NCBI RefSeq assembly: GCF_020733635.1
Contig: NZ_JAJFZL010000001.1
Span: 3,782,001 to 3,846,000 of the forward strand
DNA length: 64,000 nt
From: Nocardia spumae
Lineage (GTDB): Bacteria > Actinomycetota > Actinomycetes > Mycobacteriales > Mycobacteriaceae
Reading direction: 5' to 3'
Position numbers and translations under genes: made by a program. Under the pieces are notes generated by a model. The model was not told the DNA's origin. It made no database searches and worked only from the letters and a program-made list of their open reading frames with translations. Shown piece after piece: positions 1 to 8,169 of this stretch; position 1 is the stretch's first letter, and every line of letters starts with the position of its first letter.

Positions 1-222
1 GAATGCTTCACCCTCGGCGAGGTACCCGGCCTCACCCGGCTCGAATCAATCGTCGACACCGCCCGCGCCCGCAGCGCCCTTCCCGACGGCACCGTCCCGG
101 TGATCGTGGTGGCCAGATTCGGCCACGACATCCGGATCGTCGCCGACGTCTTCTCCCCGCGCTCGGACATGATCGCCGAATTCGACTCCGCCGGTGAGTT
201 TCTCCGGATCCGGCAGGTGTGA
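1..222 (+). CDS. C-terminal part of an unrecognised protein (truncated by window edge)
   Basis: Frame 1 is open from the first base to TGA at 220-222 and gives 73 residues with strong G/C third-position bias, so it is probably the end of a real gene. The tail alternates hydrophobic strand-like segments (VPVIVVARF, IRIVADVF) with charged residues, like a small alpha/beta domain. I do not recognise a family. The next gene starts 3 nt after the stop, which suggests co-transcription with that small membrane protein. Confidence 0.5.
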   Translation, partial: ECFTLGEVPGLTRLESIVDTARARSALPDGTVPVIVVARFGHDIRIVADVFSPRSDMIAEFDSAGEFLRIRQV

Positions 223-225
223 CCG

Positions 226-594
226 ATGGCCAGACCACTCACCTCCGCGCTCGCCACCGGTGTCGGCGCCGGAACACTCGTCAGCTTCGTATCGCCGCTG
301 GCGATCTGGCCCGGCGAGGCCCGCCTCACCGCGCCGCTGTTCTGTTCGCCCGCCCATCCGGACCCGATGGTGGTGTCGGACACCTTCCACGATTCCGACG
401 GAACGTCGGTGAACTACACGCTTTACTGCGTGAGCGCACGCGGCGCGCTCACCGACGAAGGATTCGTCCTGCCGTTCCTGGTGATGTTCGCGGCGCATAT
501 CGTCGTGATCACCACCGTGGTGTACCTCTCGTTACTGTGGGCGCGCCGCCGGTCCGCCCCCGCGGAGGCCGAGACCGACGTCGTGGAGTACTGA
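226..594 (+). CDS. Small two-helix membrane protein, function unknown
   Basis: A 122-residue protein with a hydrophobic N-terminal segment (about residues 5-28), an extracytoplasmic-looking stretch with two Cys (in FCSP and LYCV) and a second membrane helix around residues 82-106, ending in a basic then acidic tail. It follows the preceding frame by 3 nt and probably shares its transcript. The two Cys could form a disulfide outside the membrane, which is inference. No family recognised. Confidence 0.6.
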   Translation: MARPLTSALATGVGAGTLVSFVSPLAIWPGEARLTAPLFCSPAHPDPMVVSDTFHDSDGTSVNYTLYCVSARGALTDEGFVLPFLVMFAAHIVVITTVVYLSLLWARRRSAPAEAETDVVEY

Positions 595-626
595 CACCGG
601 CCGTGTACGGCAGGCCCGCCGACGTC

Positions 627-1529
627 TCACCGGGGCGTGGCGACAGCGCTGGTCAGGCCGGACGTCTGTCCGGTGGGCGCCTTGCGGTCCTCTCGCCATC
701 CGGGCGGCCCGAAGATATAGCCCAGCCGCCCGCGCCAGGTGCGAGCGTCGCGCACATCGCGCAGCATGGCCGCGAACTCGTGGTAGTTCACCTTCACGGG
801 ATTGCGGGTGTCGATGTTGTGGGTCAAGCCGTAGCGAATCGGCTCGGATTCGGCGGCGAAACTGCCGAACAGCCGATCCCAGACGATCAGCACACCGCCG
901 TAGTTGGTGTCGATATAGGGCTGATTGGCACCGTGGTGCACCCGGTGGTGAGCGGGGGTGTTGAACACGAATTCCACCGGGCCCCACAGCGTCCCGACCC
1001 GCTGCGTGTGAATCGGGAACTGGTACAGCAGGCCCAGGCTGATGAGCAGGAAGATCATCCACGCCGGCAGGCCCAGCAGCGCCGCCGGAACCCATGCCAG
1101 CCCGCGCACGGTCGAGGCGATCGGGTTCAACCACGGCAACCGGATCGCTGTCGTCAGATTGAAGTAGGTGCTCGAATGATGCACCGAATGCGCCGTCCAC
1201 AACAACCGCACCCGGTGATCGGCGCGATGCGCCCAGTAATAGCAGAAATCGGTGACCACCAGGCCGAGGACCCACACCCACCAGTCCCCCGGTGACAACT
1301 GCCACGGTGTCACCGCGGCCGCGACGACGACCGCGGAGAACGGCAGCGCGTACTGCAGCAGCGGTTTGGTGACCTGCCCCAAGACGTAGGTGGCCCAGTT
1401 GGTGGCCACCTCACGGTCGTAGCGACCGGTGGGCACGCGGTCGGGGTCGCGGCGCGCGGCCCACCACTCCACGAGCATCAACACCACGAAAGCGGGCACC
1501 GCATACATCGCCAGGTGCGCGTTGTTCAT
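627..1529 (-). CDS. Fatty acid hydroxylase / sterol desaturase family membrane protein
   Basis: A 300-residue integral membrane protein with the di-iron histidine boxes of the fatty acid hydroxylase superfamily: HRADH, HSVHHSS and HHRVHHG, placed between hydrophobic helices. Members insert oxygen or a double bond at C-H bonds of lipids, using iron and O2 at the cytoplasmic membrane face. The ATG at 1529 opens directly into the first transmembrane helix, and the longer upstream frame looks non-coding. It is divergent from the histidine kinase gene, with about 60 bp between them that must hold both promoters. The lipid substrate cannot be told from sequence. Confidence 0.85.
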   Translation of the reverse strand: MNNAHLAMYAVPAFVVLMLVEWWAARRDPDRVPTGRYDREVATNWATYVLGQVTKPLLQYALPFSAVVVAAAVTPWQLSPGDWWVWVLGLVVTDFCYYWAHRADHRVRLLWTAHSVHHSSTYFNLTTAIRLPWLNPIASTVRGLAWVPAALLGLPAWMIFLLISLGLLYQFPIHTQRVGTLWGPVEFVFNTPAHHRVHHGANQPYIDTNYGGVLIVWDRLFGSFAAESEPIRYGLTHNIDTRNPVKVNYHEFAAMLRDVRDARTWRGRLGYIFGPPGWREDRKAPTGQTSGLTSAVATPR

Positions 1530-1590
1530 CCGAACTCCCTGTCCCGATCCGATCCGGCCCGCGCCACGATTACCTCCGGCCGGCCGGCCC

Positions 1591-3006
1591 ATGTCGACGG
1601 TAACGGCGGCGACCGGCGCGAACATCAGGCCGGCGAGGGACGAGTGGTCCCCCGCGCGAGGGACTCGCACGCCCCGCGACGCCGGTATCGTCGCCCAGGT
1701 GTTGGTGCGGCGGACAGTGAGCTCGACGCTGCGGCGGGGCACCTCCCTCGGCGACACGGCCACACCACATGCCGGGGAGCTGGTCGCGGTCCGGCGATCG
1801 CTGGTCCGCCAGTCGGTCGCGGTCGCGGTGGTCGCGGCGGCCGTGGACGCGGTCGTGTTCGCACTGTCGGGCATCTTCACCGTCGCCCCCGCATCGGCGA
1901 GCCTGGCGCTGGCCGCCATGATCGCCGTCGACCTCGCCTTCGCCGCACCGCCCAGTACCGCCGCGATCGTCGCCGTCGCCCAGGTCGCACTGCGCCTGAT
2001 CGTGTCCTGGCTGCTGCACCGGCACGGGCTGACATTCCGGATCGCCGACGTCGGATTCCTCGTCGCCGGCTATCGCGCGGGTGCGTGGATGTCCGGGCGC
2101 GCATCTCTGGTCACGGTGCCGATCCTGATGTCCGGCGCGGTCGGCGCACCGCTGATCTCGCGCGGCTCGGTGACCGGCGATTGGCGGCTGCTGCTCACCG
2201 CCGCGATCTCCGGCGGCCTGGTGCCCTGGCTGGTGGGCCGCTACACCGCCGGTCGCGGCGCCTATATCGCCGAACTGGAGCAGCGGGAGCGGCTGGCCCG
2301 CCAGCAGCAGCATGCCGCGCTCGAACGCGCCCTGACCGACGAACGCGCGGCCATCGCCCGTGACCTGCACGACGTCATCACCCACCATGTCAGCGCCATC
2401 GGAATACACGCCGGAGCGGCCCGCATGGCACTGGACGGCACGACCACCGGCGAGCATCCGGCCGCACGCTCGCTGTCCGCGGTGGAGTCGGAGAGCCGCG
2501 CGGCCATGGTGGATCTGCGCCGCCAGCTCGACCTGCTGCACGGCCGCGACGATCGCGGAGATCGTCAGCCCGGAATGGCCGATATCGACGATCTCGTGGA
2601 CCGGGTCCGCGCCGCCGGGCTCGAGGTATCGGTCGTGACCACCGAGACCGCACTGCCGCGTTCGCTCGACATCACGGTGTTCCGGATCGTGCAGGAACTG
2701 CTCACCAACGCACTGCGCCACGGCACCGGCACCGCCGAGCTGACCGTCGGCGCCGATACCGGCGGCGTCGTCGTCACCCAGTCCAATCCGGTTGCCTTAC
2801 AAGATATCCCGGACGTCGGATCGAATCCCGGCACCAGTGCGGCCGGACACGTGGACGACGCACCACAGCGCCCGCCCGCCGCTGTGCCGCGAGGACTCGA
2901 CGGCATCCGGCGGCGCGCGGAATTGTTCGGCGGAACCGTGTCATGGGGCCGCACCGCCGCCGAGCGCTGGGAGGTCACGGTGCGCCTGCCGGGGACATCG
3001 TCGTGA
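1591..3006 (+). CDS. NarL-type sensor histidine kinase
   Basis: About 471 residues from ATG 1591; GTG 1699 or 1705 are possible alternative starts. Residues about 70-225 form a bundle of membrane helices, followed by a short coiled linker and a HisKA_3 dimerisation domain with ARDLHDVITHH, phospho-acceptor His near residue 260. The HATPase N box is ELLTNALRHG near 368 and the G-rich end is GLDGIRRRAELFGG. The canonical DxGxG between them is missing; an insert of about 40 residues rich in Pro, Gly and Ala lies there, so ATP binding may be unusual. The stop overlaps the response regulator start (GTGA), typical of a cognate pair. The signal is unknown. Confidence 0.85.
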   Translation: MSTVTAATGANIRPARDEWSPARGTRTPRDAGIVAQVLVRRTVSSTLRRGTSLGDTATPHAGELVAVRRSLVRQSVAVAVVAAAVDAVVFALSGIFTVAPASASLALAAMIAVDLAFAAPPSTAAIVAVAQVALRLIVSWLLHRHGLTFRIADVGFLVAGYRAGAWMSGRASLVTVPILMSGAVGAPLISRGSVTGDWRLLLTAAISGGLVPWLVGRYTAGRGAYIAELEQRERLARQQQHAALERALTDERAAIARDLHDVITHHVSAIGIHAGAARMALDGTTTGEHPAARSLSAVESESRAAMVDLRRQLDLLHGRDDRGDRQPGMADIDDLVDRVRAAGLEVSVVTTETALPRSLDITVFRIVQELLTNALRHGTGTAELTVGADTGGVVVTQSNPVALQDIPDVGSNPGTSAAGHVDDAPQRPPAAVPRGLDGIRRRAELFGGTVSWGRTAAERWEVTVRLPGTSS

Positions 3007-3662
3007 CCGGCCCGCTGCGGATCCTGATCGCCGATGATCACGCGGTGTTCCGGTCCGGCCTGCGCGCCGTCCTCGACGCCACCCCAGACCTGGACTGTGT
3101 CGGTGAGGTCGGTGACGGTCGCAGCGCGATCGGCGAAACCGCCCGGCTGCGCCCCGACGTCGCGATCCTCGACGTCCGGATGCCCAAACTCGACGGCCTG
3201 GCCGCCACCGAGGCCATCGTCGCCGCCGGTGGCACCCGGGTACTGGTGCTGACCACCTACGACAGCGAGGAGAGCCTGGCCCGGGCCCTGCAGGCCGGTG
3301 CCAGCGGATTCCTGTTGAAGACGTTGCCTCCGGAAGAGTTGATCGCCGCGATCCGGGTGGCGGTGCGTGGTGACGCGGTGATCGATCCGTCGATGACGCG
3401 CCGGCTCGCCCCGAAGTTCGCCGGCACCCTGGCCCCCGCGCCGCCCCCGGTCCACTCCCTCACCGCCCGCGAACAGCAGGTGCTGGCCTTGCTCGCCGAC
3501 GCCCGCAGCAACAGCGAAATCGCGGCTGCCCTCGGTGTCGGGGAGGAGACGGTCAAGACCCATGTCTCCCGGATTCTGGCGAAACTGCAGGTCCGCGACC
3601 GGATCCAGGCCGTCGTCCACGCATATCGCAGCGGGTTGGTCCGCCCGGATCAGGGCCGGTAG
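3003..3662 (+). CDS. NarL/FixJ family response regulator
   Basis: 219 residues. An N-terminal receiver domain has the acidic pair DD (11-12), phospho-acceptor Asp57 in LDVRMP, Thr in LTTYD and Lys in LLKTLPP. A C-terminal LuxR-type helix-turn-helix (about 150-210) has LTAREQQVLALLADARSNSEIA and GVGEETVKTHVSRILAKL. GTG 3003 is chosen because it overlaps the kinase stop by 4 nt and leads directly into the receiver fold. It is the DNA-binding partner of the upstream kinase; targets are unknown, though the divergent hydroxylase gene is an obvious candidate. Confidence 0.92.
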   Translation: MTGPLRILIADDHAVFRSGLRAVLDATPDLDCVGEVGDGRSAIGETARLRPDVAILDVRMPKLDGLAATEAIVAAGGTRVLVLTTYDSEESLARALQAGASGFLLKTLPPEELIAAIRVAVRGDAVIDPSMTRRLAPKFAGTLAPAPPPVHSLTAREQQVLALLADARSNSEIAAALGVGEETVKTHVSRILAKLQVRDRIQAVVHAYRSGLVRPDQGR

Positions 3663-3701
3663 CGCCGCGGCGACGCCTCCACCGGTGATCGAGGCCCCGG
3701 A

Positions 3702-4055
3702 TCACGGCGGATGCGGCAGTTGCTCGGCGCCGATGCGGTCCATGCGTGCCCGGCCCCAGGCACCCAGCGGGGCCAGCGCGGAATTCAGCTCCGCTCCGAA
3801 CGGAGTCAGCGAATACTCCACTCGCGGTGGCACTTCGGGGTAGACCTCGCGATGCACGATGGTGTCCTGTTCGAGTTCGCGGAGCTGCTGAATGAGCACC
3901 TTCTCCGACACTCCGGGCAGTCCCCGGCGCAATTCACCGAACCGGCGGGTGCCGTGGGTATCGAGATCCCAGAGGATCAGGGCCTTCCATTTGCCGCCGA
4001 CCACATCCATCGCCGCATCGATCCCGCACAGATACGGACCTCGCCGTTCGCTCAT
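3702..4055 (-). CDS. HxlR family winged-helix transcriptional regulator
   Basis: 117 residues with the HxlR/DUF24 pattern: an N-terminal Cys (C10, in YLCGIDAAMDVVGGKWK), then RFGELRRGLPGVSEKVLIQQLRELE as recognition region and VEYSLTPFG as wing. The conserved Cys often makes such proteins redox or electrophile sensors. It is transcribed away from the dehydrogenase at 4189, and the shared intergenic region holds a repeated GTAAGTACT box that is the likely operator. The expected role is control of that dehydrogenase and of itself. Confidence 0.9.
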   Translation of the reverse strand: MSERRGPYLCGIDAAMDVVGGKWKALILWDLDTHGTRRFGELRRGLPGVSEKVLIQQLRELEQDTIVHREVYPEVPPRVEYSLTPFGAELNSALAPLGAWGRARMDRIGAEQLPHPP

Positions 4056-4084
4056 ACGCCTTCCACCTGCTCACACACCCGCCG

Positions 4085-4112
4085 GTAAGTACTGCACAAA
4101 TTAGTAAGTACT
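4085..4112. promoter_or_regulatory. Candidate HxlR operator: two GTAAGTACT boxes
   Basis: The 9-mer GTAAGTACT occurs at 4085-4093 and again at 4104-4112. The 19-bp period is close to two helical turns, so a dimeric regulator could contact both on one DNA face. AGTACT is itself a palindrome. The site lies between the divergent HxlR and dehydrogenase genes and is notably AT-rich for this genome. Binding by the HxlR protein is inference from position. Confidence 0.6.
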
Positions 4113-4188
4113 TGGCGCGCAGGACAATACGGGCCAGGATCAGCAGTGGCGCGCCACCCGATCCGAACATCCGAAGGAGTGACCCGAT

Positions 4189-5055
4189 ATGCCCGACCAG
4201 CGAACAGTCAGCGTACTCGGCCTGGGCGCGATGGGGCGGGCGCTGGCAGGCGCCGCACTGCGCGCCGGCCACCGCGTCCCGGTGTGGAACCGCACCGCCG
4301 GCAAGGACACCGATCTCGTCACCGCAGGCGCCCGTCACACGGCGACTCCGGCGGCGGCGATCAGCGGCAGCGACCTCGTCATCGTGTGCCTGCTGGACCA
4401 TGCCTCCGTGCACAGCGTGCTCGATCCGATCGCGGCCGAACTGTCGGACGTCGCGGTGGTCAACCTGACCAGCACCACCCCCGGGGAGTCACGGGAACTG
4501 GCGAGCTGGGCCCGCGCCCACGACATCGCCTTTCTCGACGGCGGCATCATGGCCGTCCCCGACATGATCGGCGGCCCCGCCGCCTCGATCCTCTACAGCG
4601 GCGACGCCGCGGCCTTCGACAGCGCACAGCAGGTCCTCGAGCTGTTCGGGTCCGCCGAATTCCTCGGCGCCGACCCCGGCCTGGCCGCGGCCCACGATTT
4701 CGCCCTGCTGGCGGCGATGTACGCCATGTTCGCGGGCTTCGCGCACGGCGCGGCGATGCTGCGCTCGGCGGGGGTCGGCGCCGCGGCATTCGCCGAACGC
4801 GCGGTTCCATGGCTGACGGCGATGACCGGCTCACTGCCGTGGCAAGCGCAGTTCATCGACAGCGGCGACTACCGCACCTCGGTGCAGAACCTGCACTTCA
4901 ACAAGGCCGCCCTCGATGCGATCGTGCGGGCCGGGCGCGAGGCCGGAATAGCCGTCGACGTGCTTCGGCCGGTCAAAGCCCTGATCGACGAGCAAGTCGC
5001 CGATGGTTACGGCGAGCAGGCCTTCGCCCGGATCGTGGAGGGCCTGCGGGGCTGA
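4189..5055 (+). CDS. NAD(P)-binding beta-hydroxyacid dehydrogenase / imine-reductase-like protein
   Basis: 288 residues. The N-terminal Rossmann fold has VLGLGAMGRALA and WNRTAGK, the NADP-type pattern of the 6-phosphogluconate/3-hydroxyisobutyrate dehydrogenase superfamily. The helical C-terminal half (about 165-285) carries the dimerisation helices. The segment LDGGIMAVPDMIG resembles the imine-reductase-like subgroup more than true hydroxyisobutyrate dehydrogenases. It is divergent from the HxlR regulator and probably controlled by it. The substrate (an imine, iminium or small hydroxyacid) is not predictable. Confidence 0.85.
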   Translation: MPDQRTVSVLGLGAMGRALAGAALRAGHRVPVWNRTAGKDTDLVTAGARHTATPAAAISGSDLVIVCLLDHASVHSVLDPIAAELSDVAVVNLTSTTPGESRELASWARAHDIAFLDGGIMAVPDMIGGPAASILYSGDAAAFDSAQQVLELFGSAEFLGADPGLAAAHDFALLAAMYAMFAGFAHGAAMLRSAGVGAAAFAERAVPWLTAMTGSLPWQAQFIDSGDYRTSVQNLHFNKAALDAIVRAGREAGIAVDVLRPVKALIDEQVADGYGEQAFARIVEGLRG

Positions 5056-5202
5056 TCCGGTGGACGCCCGCCCGCAGGGACCGATTCGAACCGACGACCG
5101 GCAGCCCGCACCGCTGCGACCGCACGGCAAATATCCCGCATCTGGGGTGCTCGAACCCTGACGCCACCGTCGAACCGGGATTATCCTCGCGGTGTGTCGA
5201 CC

Positions 5203-5224
5203 CATCACCGGGCCGCCGGTGATG
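5203..5224 (+). promoter_or_regulatory. Perfect 9-bp inverted repeat upstream of mihF
   Basis: CATCACCGG and CCGGTGATG are exact reverse complements separated by GCCG, ending 49 bp before the mIHF start codon. There is no U run, so this is unlikely to be a terminator. It could be a 5'-UTR hairpin or an operator for a dimeric regulator; I cannot tell which. Confidence 0.5.
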
Positions 5225-5273
5225 TTCAATCGGTGCCGTTGAGGTTCCAGCGAACGAGTGAAAGGTTAGAGAC

Positions 5274-5588
5274 ATGGCACTTCCCACCATGACCGCCGAG
5301 CAACGCTCCGAAGCGCTGGCCAAGGCGGCCGCGGTCCGAAAGGCGCGGTCGGAACTGATCGAGCAGATTCGCAAGGGCTCGGTCTCGTTGGCCCAGGTGC
5401 TCGAGCGTGCCGACAAGGAGGACCTGGTCAAGAAAACGAAGGTCGCCGCGGTCATCAAGGCCCTGCCCGGTATCGGCCCCGTCAAGGCCGCCAAGCTCAT
5501 GGACGAGGCCGATATTCCGGTCGATCGTCGTATCGGCGGCCTGGGTTCACGTCAGCGTGCCGCACTACTCGAGGCGTTGACGAACTAA
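5274..5588 (+). CDS. mihF: Integration host factor, actinobacterial type (mIHF)
   Basis: 104 residues with an N-terminal basic helix (MTAEQRSEALAKAAAVRKAR) and a C-terminal helix-two-turn-helix region with PGIGPVKAAKLMDEADI and RRIGGLGSRQRAALLEAL. This matches the essential mycobacterial nucleoid protein mIHF (Rv1388 type), which binds and bends DNA without sequence homology to E. coli IHF. Length and both DNA-binding regions are intact. It stands alone, with an inverted repeat in its upstream region and tRNA-Leu downstream. In mycobacteria the gene usually sits next to gmk; that neighbour is absent here. Confidence 0.92.
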   Translation: MALPTMTAEQRSEALAKAAAVRKARSELIEQIRKGSVSLAQVLERADKEDLVKKTKVAAVIKALPGIGPVKAAKLMDEADIPVDRRIGGLGSRQRAALLEALTN

Positions 5589-5684
5589 CCCTCCGGAAGG
5601 CGGCGCTCAGCAGCCCGGGACCTGCACGAACACCGGTGATTTGGACCTTGCGGATTGATCCGTTAACCTTGCTGAGCACCACCG

Positions 5685-5770
5685 GTCCGGGTGGCGGAAT
5701 GGCAGACGCGCTAGCTTGAGGTGCTAGTGCCCTATTAACGGGCGTGGGGGTTCAAGTCCCCCTCCGGACA
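5685..5770 (+). tRNA. tRNA-Leu (anticodon GAG)
   Basis: An 86-nt class II tRNA. The acceptor GTCCGGG (5685-5691) pairs with TCCGGAC (5763-5769), followed by discriminator A at 5770. The anticodon stem CTAGC/GCTAG flanks loop TTGAGGT with anticodon GAG at 5718-5720, reading CTC/CTT leucine codons. A long variable arm (around CCC...GGG) fits tRNA-Leu, and the T arm has GGTTCAAGTCC. CCA is not encoded. A hairpin follows immediately downstream. Confidence 0.95.
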
Positions 5771-5779
5771 CAGTTCGAA

Positions 5780-5810
5780 ACGAAAGCCGTTGCAACGCAA
5801 CGGCTTTCGT
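5780..5810 (+). terminator. Terminator-like hairpin after tRNA-Leu
   Basis: The arms ACGAAAGCCGTTGC and GCAACGGCTTTCGT are exact reverse complements around a 3-nt loop, starting 10 nt after the tRNA 3' end and followed by CATTTCT. The stem is strong and the U tract weak, as is common in actinobacteria. Confidence 0.75.
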
Positions 5811-7022
5811 CATTTCTCGGGTCGGCGCGGATTCGGCCCTTCCGCCGCGAAGCCCTGCGGGGGTCGGCGAACTCCACTGATGCTCCAGGGGGCCTCAGCG
5901 CCCTACCTCCGCGGTCGAATCGCGTACCGGACAGCCGCCACTCGCCCCGAAGCGCGGGCAGGTTCCCAGGGACCCCAGCGCGGGCCGCCCCGGCGCCTAC
6001 ACAGGTCATGGCGTCGGCGTCGTTGCGATGCGAGCCCTGGGTAGACGACCACAGCCGCGGACACCGAACGGCGATCGGCGGTTTCCGCCCGCGTGGGACG
6101 CGATGTTGCCGATTGGTCGACCAACCGGTGGACATAGCCGCGTCGGTCGCGTCGAGTGCGGTGCCCGAGCCCACGCGGCCCCTCGTCACCCGGTGACGAC
6201 CGTTCGATCAGCGCCCGCACCTGCCGGAGCTTCCGAGGACCGCGAGCGGCAGCAGGTATGGATTTCGCCCAGTGGTCCCTGAACAGATCTGCGCCGACTT
6301 CCGGATCCGGGCCTGCCTGCAGGGCACACGTCTGGATCCATCAGTGGAAACACACTGGCGCTGAACATGTTTCGCGAACAACCGATCCGACCCGCAAGGC
6401 GTCGCCACAATCCGGCGGGGAGCCTGCTCCGCACCGGATCGCGGTCCTGATCAGAAACGGCGGTTTCTCTCGGCTGTCGCAATACAACGAGGCCGTCGAA
6501 CAAGCCCGCACAACTCGAACACATAACAGCGTTCGTGATACATACGTGATCTGGAATACAGAATAGCCAACTGTGAGCAGCGACACAGTTTAAGAAAGAT
6601 GTGCCGGTCAGAGGTGCGAAAAGTCGGCACTAGACCGTTGGGGCAACCCCACCTCGAAGGCTCCATCGTTGCCGCCGTGATGCCCTAGCGTTATCGTATT
6701 GAAATATATTCGGCTTATCTGGTTCGAATATGTAATGCGAATCGCAATTCGTGTCTCCCAATTGAAACCGTCGCCATATTCGACCGCGCCTTCGGGCGTG
6801 AGAACCCGGTTGGCGGACTGATCGCGGCAGGACGCGCGCCCGACTCGGGTCGAGGCGCGGCACATCGCAGCGCCCGCAGCATCGCAGCAGTTCGGTCGTT
6901 CCGGGTCAAGTCATCCCCACAGCACACGGCGCAGAGGCGAGCTCGTTCCGATCCCGCCTGGCAGCGCGGTGCCGCTGCGTGCCCGAACACGGCCCAACAG
7001 TCGAGAACAGGAATCAGACCGC
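5811..7022. other. 1.2-kb region without a recognisable gene
   Basis: I find no frame with sustained codon bias or a recognisable domain on either strand. The part from about 6480 to 6790 is visibly AT-richer than the surroundings (for example TATTGAAATATATTCGG near 6700) and may hold the promoter of the GH19 gene or foreign DNA. Short frames here look random. The stretch begins right behind the tRNA-Leu 3' end, a common integration site. Confidence 0.5.
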
Positions 7023-7799
7023 ATGTCTTCAACACCCGCACGTCGCAAGTCGGTGACCTCGATCGCCCGCACCGCCGGCACCGTGACCCTGGCCGCCGCC
7101 GCGGTCGCGACCATCGTCACCACCGCAGGCGGTCGCGAGCCGTCTACCGCACAGGCGGCCGCGCTGGACGCGCTGTCGACTCCCGTCACCGCAACGGGCG
7201 CGCCTGGAGCAGGTCAGGCGCCCGCCCCAGCCCCCGCCCCGGCCCCGGCGCCGGCCCCCCAGCCTATTGCGGCACCAGCGGCGTTGCCCGGCGCCGATCA
7301 GGCGAATGTCACCGCATGGCTACCGCAGATCAACAGTGCGATGGCGTCAGCGGGTATCGACACACCGCAGCGCGCTGCCGCATTCCTCGCTCAGGTTGGG
7401 CAGGAAACAGCCGGTTTCGCCACCTTGACCGAGTACAGCGACGGCGACGACTACAACGGCCGGGCGGATCTCGGCAACACACAACCCGGTGACGGACCCA
7501 GATACAAGGGTCGAGGTGGACTCCAACTCACCGGCCGCCACAACTACGAGCGTGCGAGCCAGGCACTGGGTGTCGACTTCGTCAACCACCCGGAGCTGGT
7601 GGCGGATCCGAGATACGCGTTCGCCACGGCCGCGTGGTACTGGACCAGCCACAACCTCAACGCCGCCGCCGACAACGCCCACCCCCAGGACCCCGCGAGC
7701 ATCGACCCCGTCTCGCAGATCATCAACGGCGGTTCCAACGGGAAAACCGTCCGGCGCGACCACTTCATCCAGGTATGCCAAGTTCTGAAGTGCCCCTGA
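7023..7799 (+). CDS. Secreted glycoside hydrolase family 19 (chitinase/lysozyme-like) protein
   Basis: 258 residues. A signal peptide with an Ala-rich core (about 15-45) is followed by a Pro-Ala linker (APAPAPAP, about 64-80) and a GH19 catalytic domain to the end. The probable acid catalyst Glu128 lies in FLAQVGQETAGF, and the family signature YKGRGGLQLTGRHNY is intact. Small GH19 domains like this cleave chitin or peptidoglycan glycan strands; which one cannot be decided. ATG 7023 is chosen because residues before it lack signal-peptide character. A wall-acting role fits the neighbouring D,D-carboxypeptidase. Confidence 0.88.
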   Translation: MSSTPARRKSVTSIARTAGTVTLAAAAVATIVTTAGGREPSTAQAAALDALSTPVTATGAPGAGQAPAPAPAPAPAPAPQPIAAPAALPGADQANVTAWLPQINSAMASAGIDTPQRAAAFLAQVGQETAGFATLTEYSDGDDYNGRADLGNTQPGDGPRYKGRGGLQLTGRHNYERASQALGVDFVNHPELVADPRYAFATAAWYWTSHNLNAAADNAHPQDPASIDPVSQIINGGSNGKTVRRDHFIQVCQVLKCP

Positions 7800-8169
7800 A
7801 CCTACGCATCCTCACCCTGCCGTGCCGGTATTCGCACCGCGCCGGCCGGTGATCACAGTTGGTTCAACGGTGGAATCGAAGGGCGGCCTTCGGCCCCGGT
7901 CCGGCGCGTTCGAATCCGGTCGTACTGCGGCACGGCCCGAGAACGATGACGCCGCGGCGATGGTCGACCCCTCAACACCGGATCGCGAATAGCCCTGCAG
8001 CCCTGCAGATTTCGTCGATACCCGCCCCGGGATGCACGCCGATACCCGATCGGAAGGTGCTCTCGTGCCCGATACCGCTGCCACTGCGACCCCCGAGTAG
8101 TTCCGGGTGATCCCGCGCCTCGGGCCGCAAATCCCACAGTTCGATGTGTTCAGCCGACACAATGTGGCG
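7800..8169. other. 370-bp intergenic region
   Basis: No convincing gene. A 62-codon minus-strand frame (GTG 8160 to 7972) has acceptable third-position bias but no recognisable domain and no clear ribosome-binding site. The region probably holds the promoter of the downstream carboxypeptidase. Confidence 0.4.

Noticed and set aside
32-498. Long minus-strand and alternative-frame ORFs over the first 600 bp
   Set aside because: They are antisense shadows of the plus-strand genes, with Arg-rich composition and no domain.
1570-2721. 383-codon minus-strand ORF over the histidine kinase
   Set aside because: Composition is typical of a shadow frame, and the plus strand has clear kinase motifs.
7972-8160. 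62-codon minus-strand ORF between GH19 and the carboxypeptidase
   Set aside because: Acceptable codon bias but no domain, ribosome-binding site or neighbour support; kept only as a note in the gap entry.
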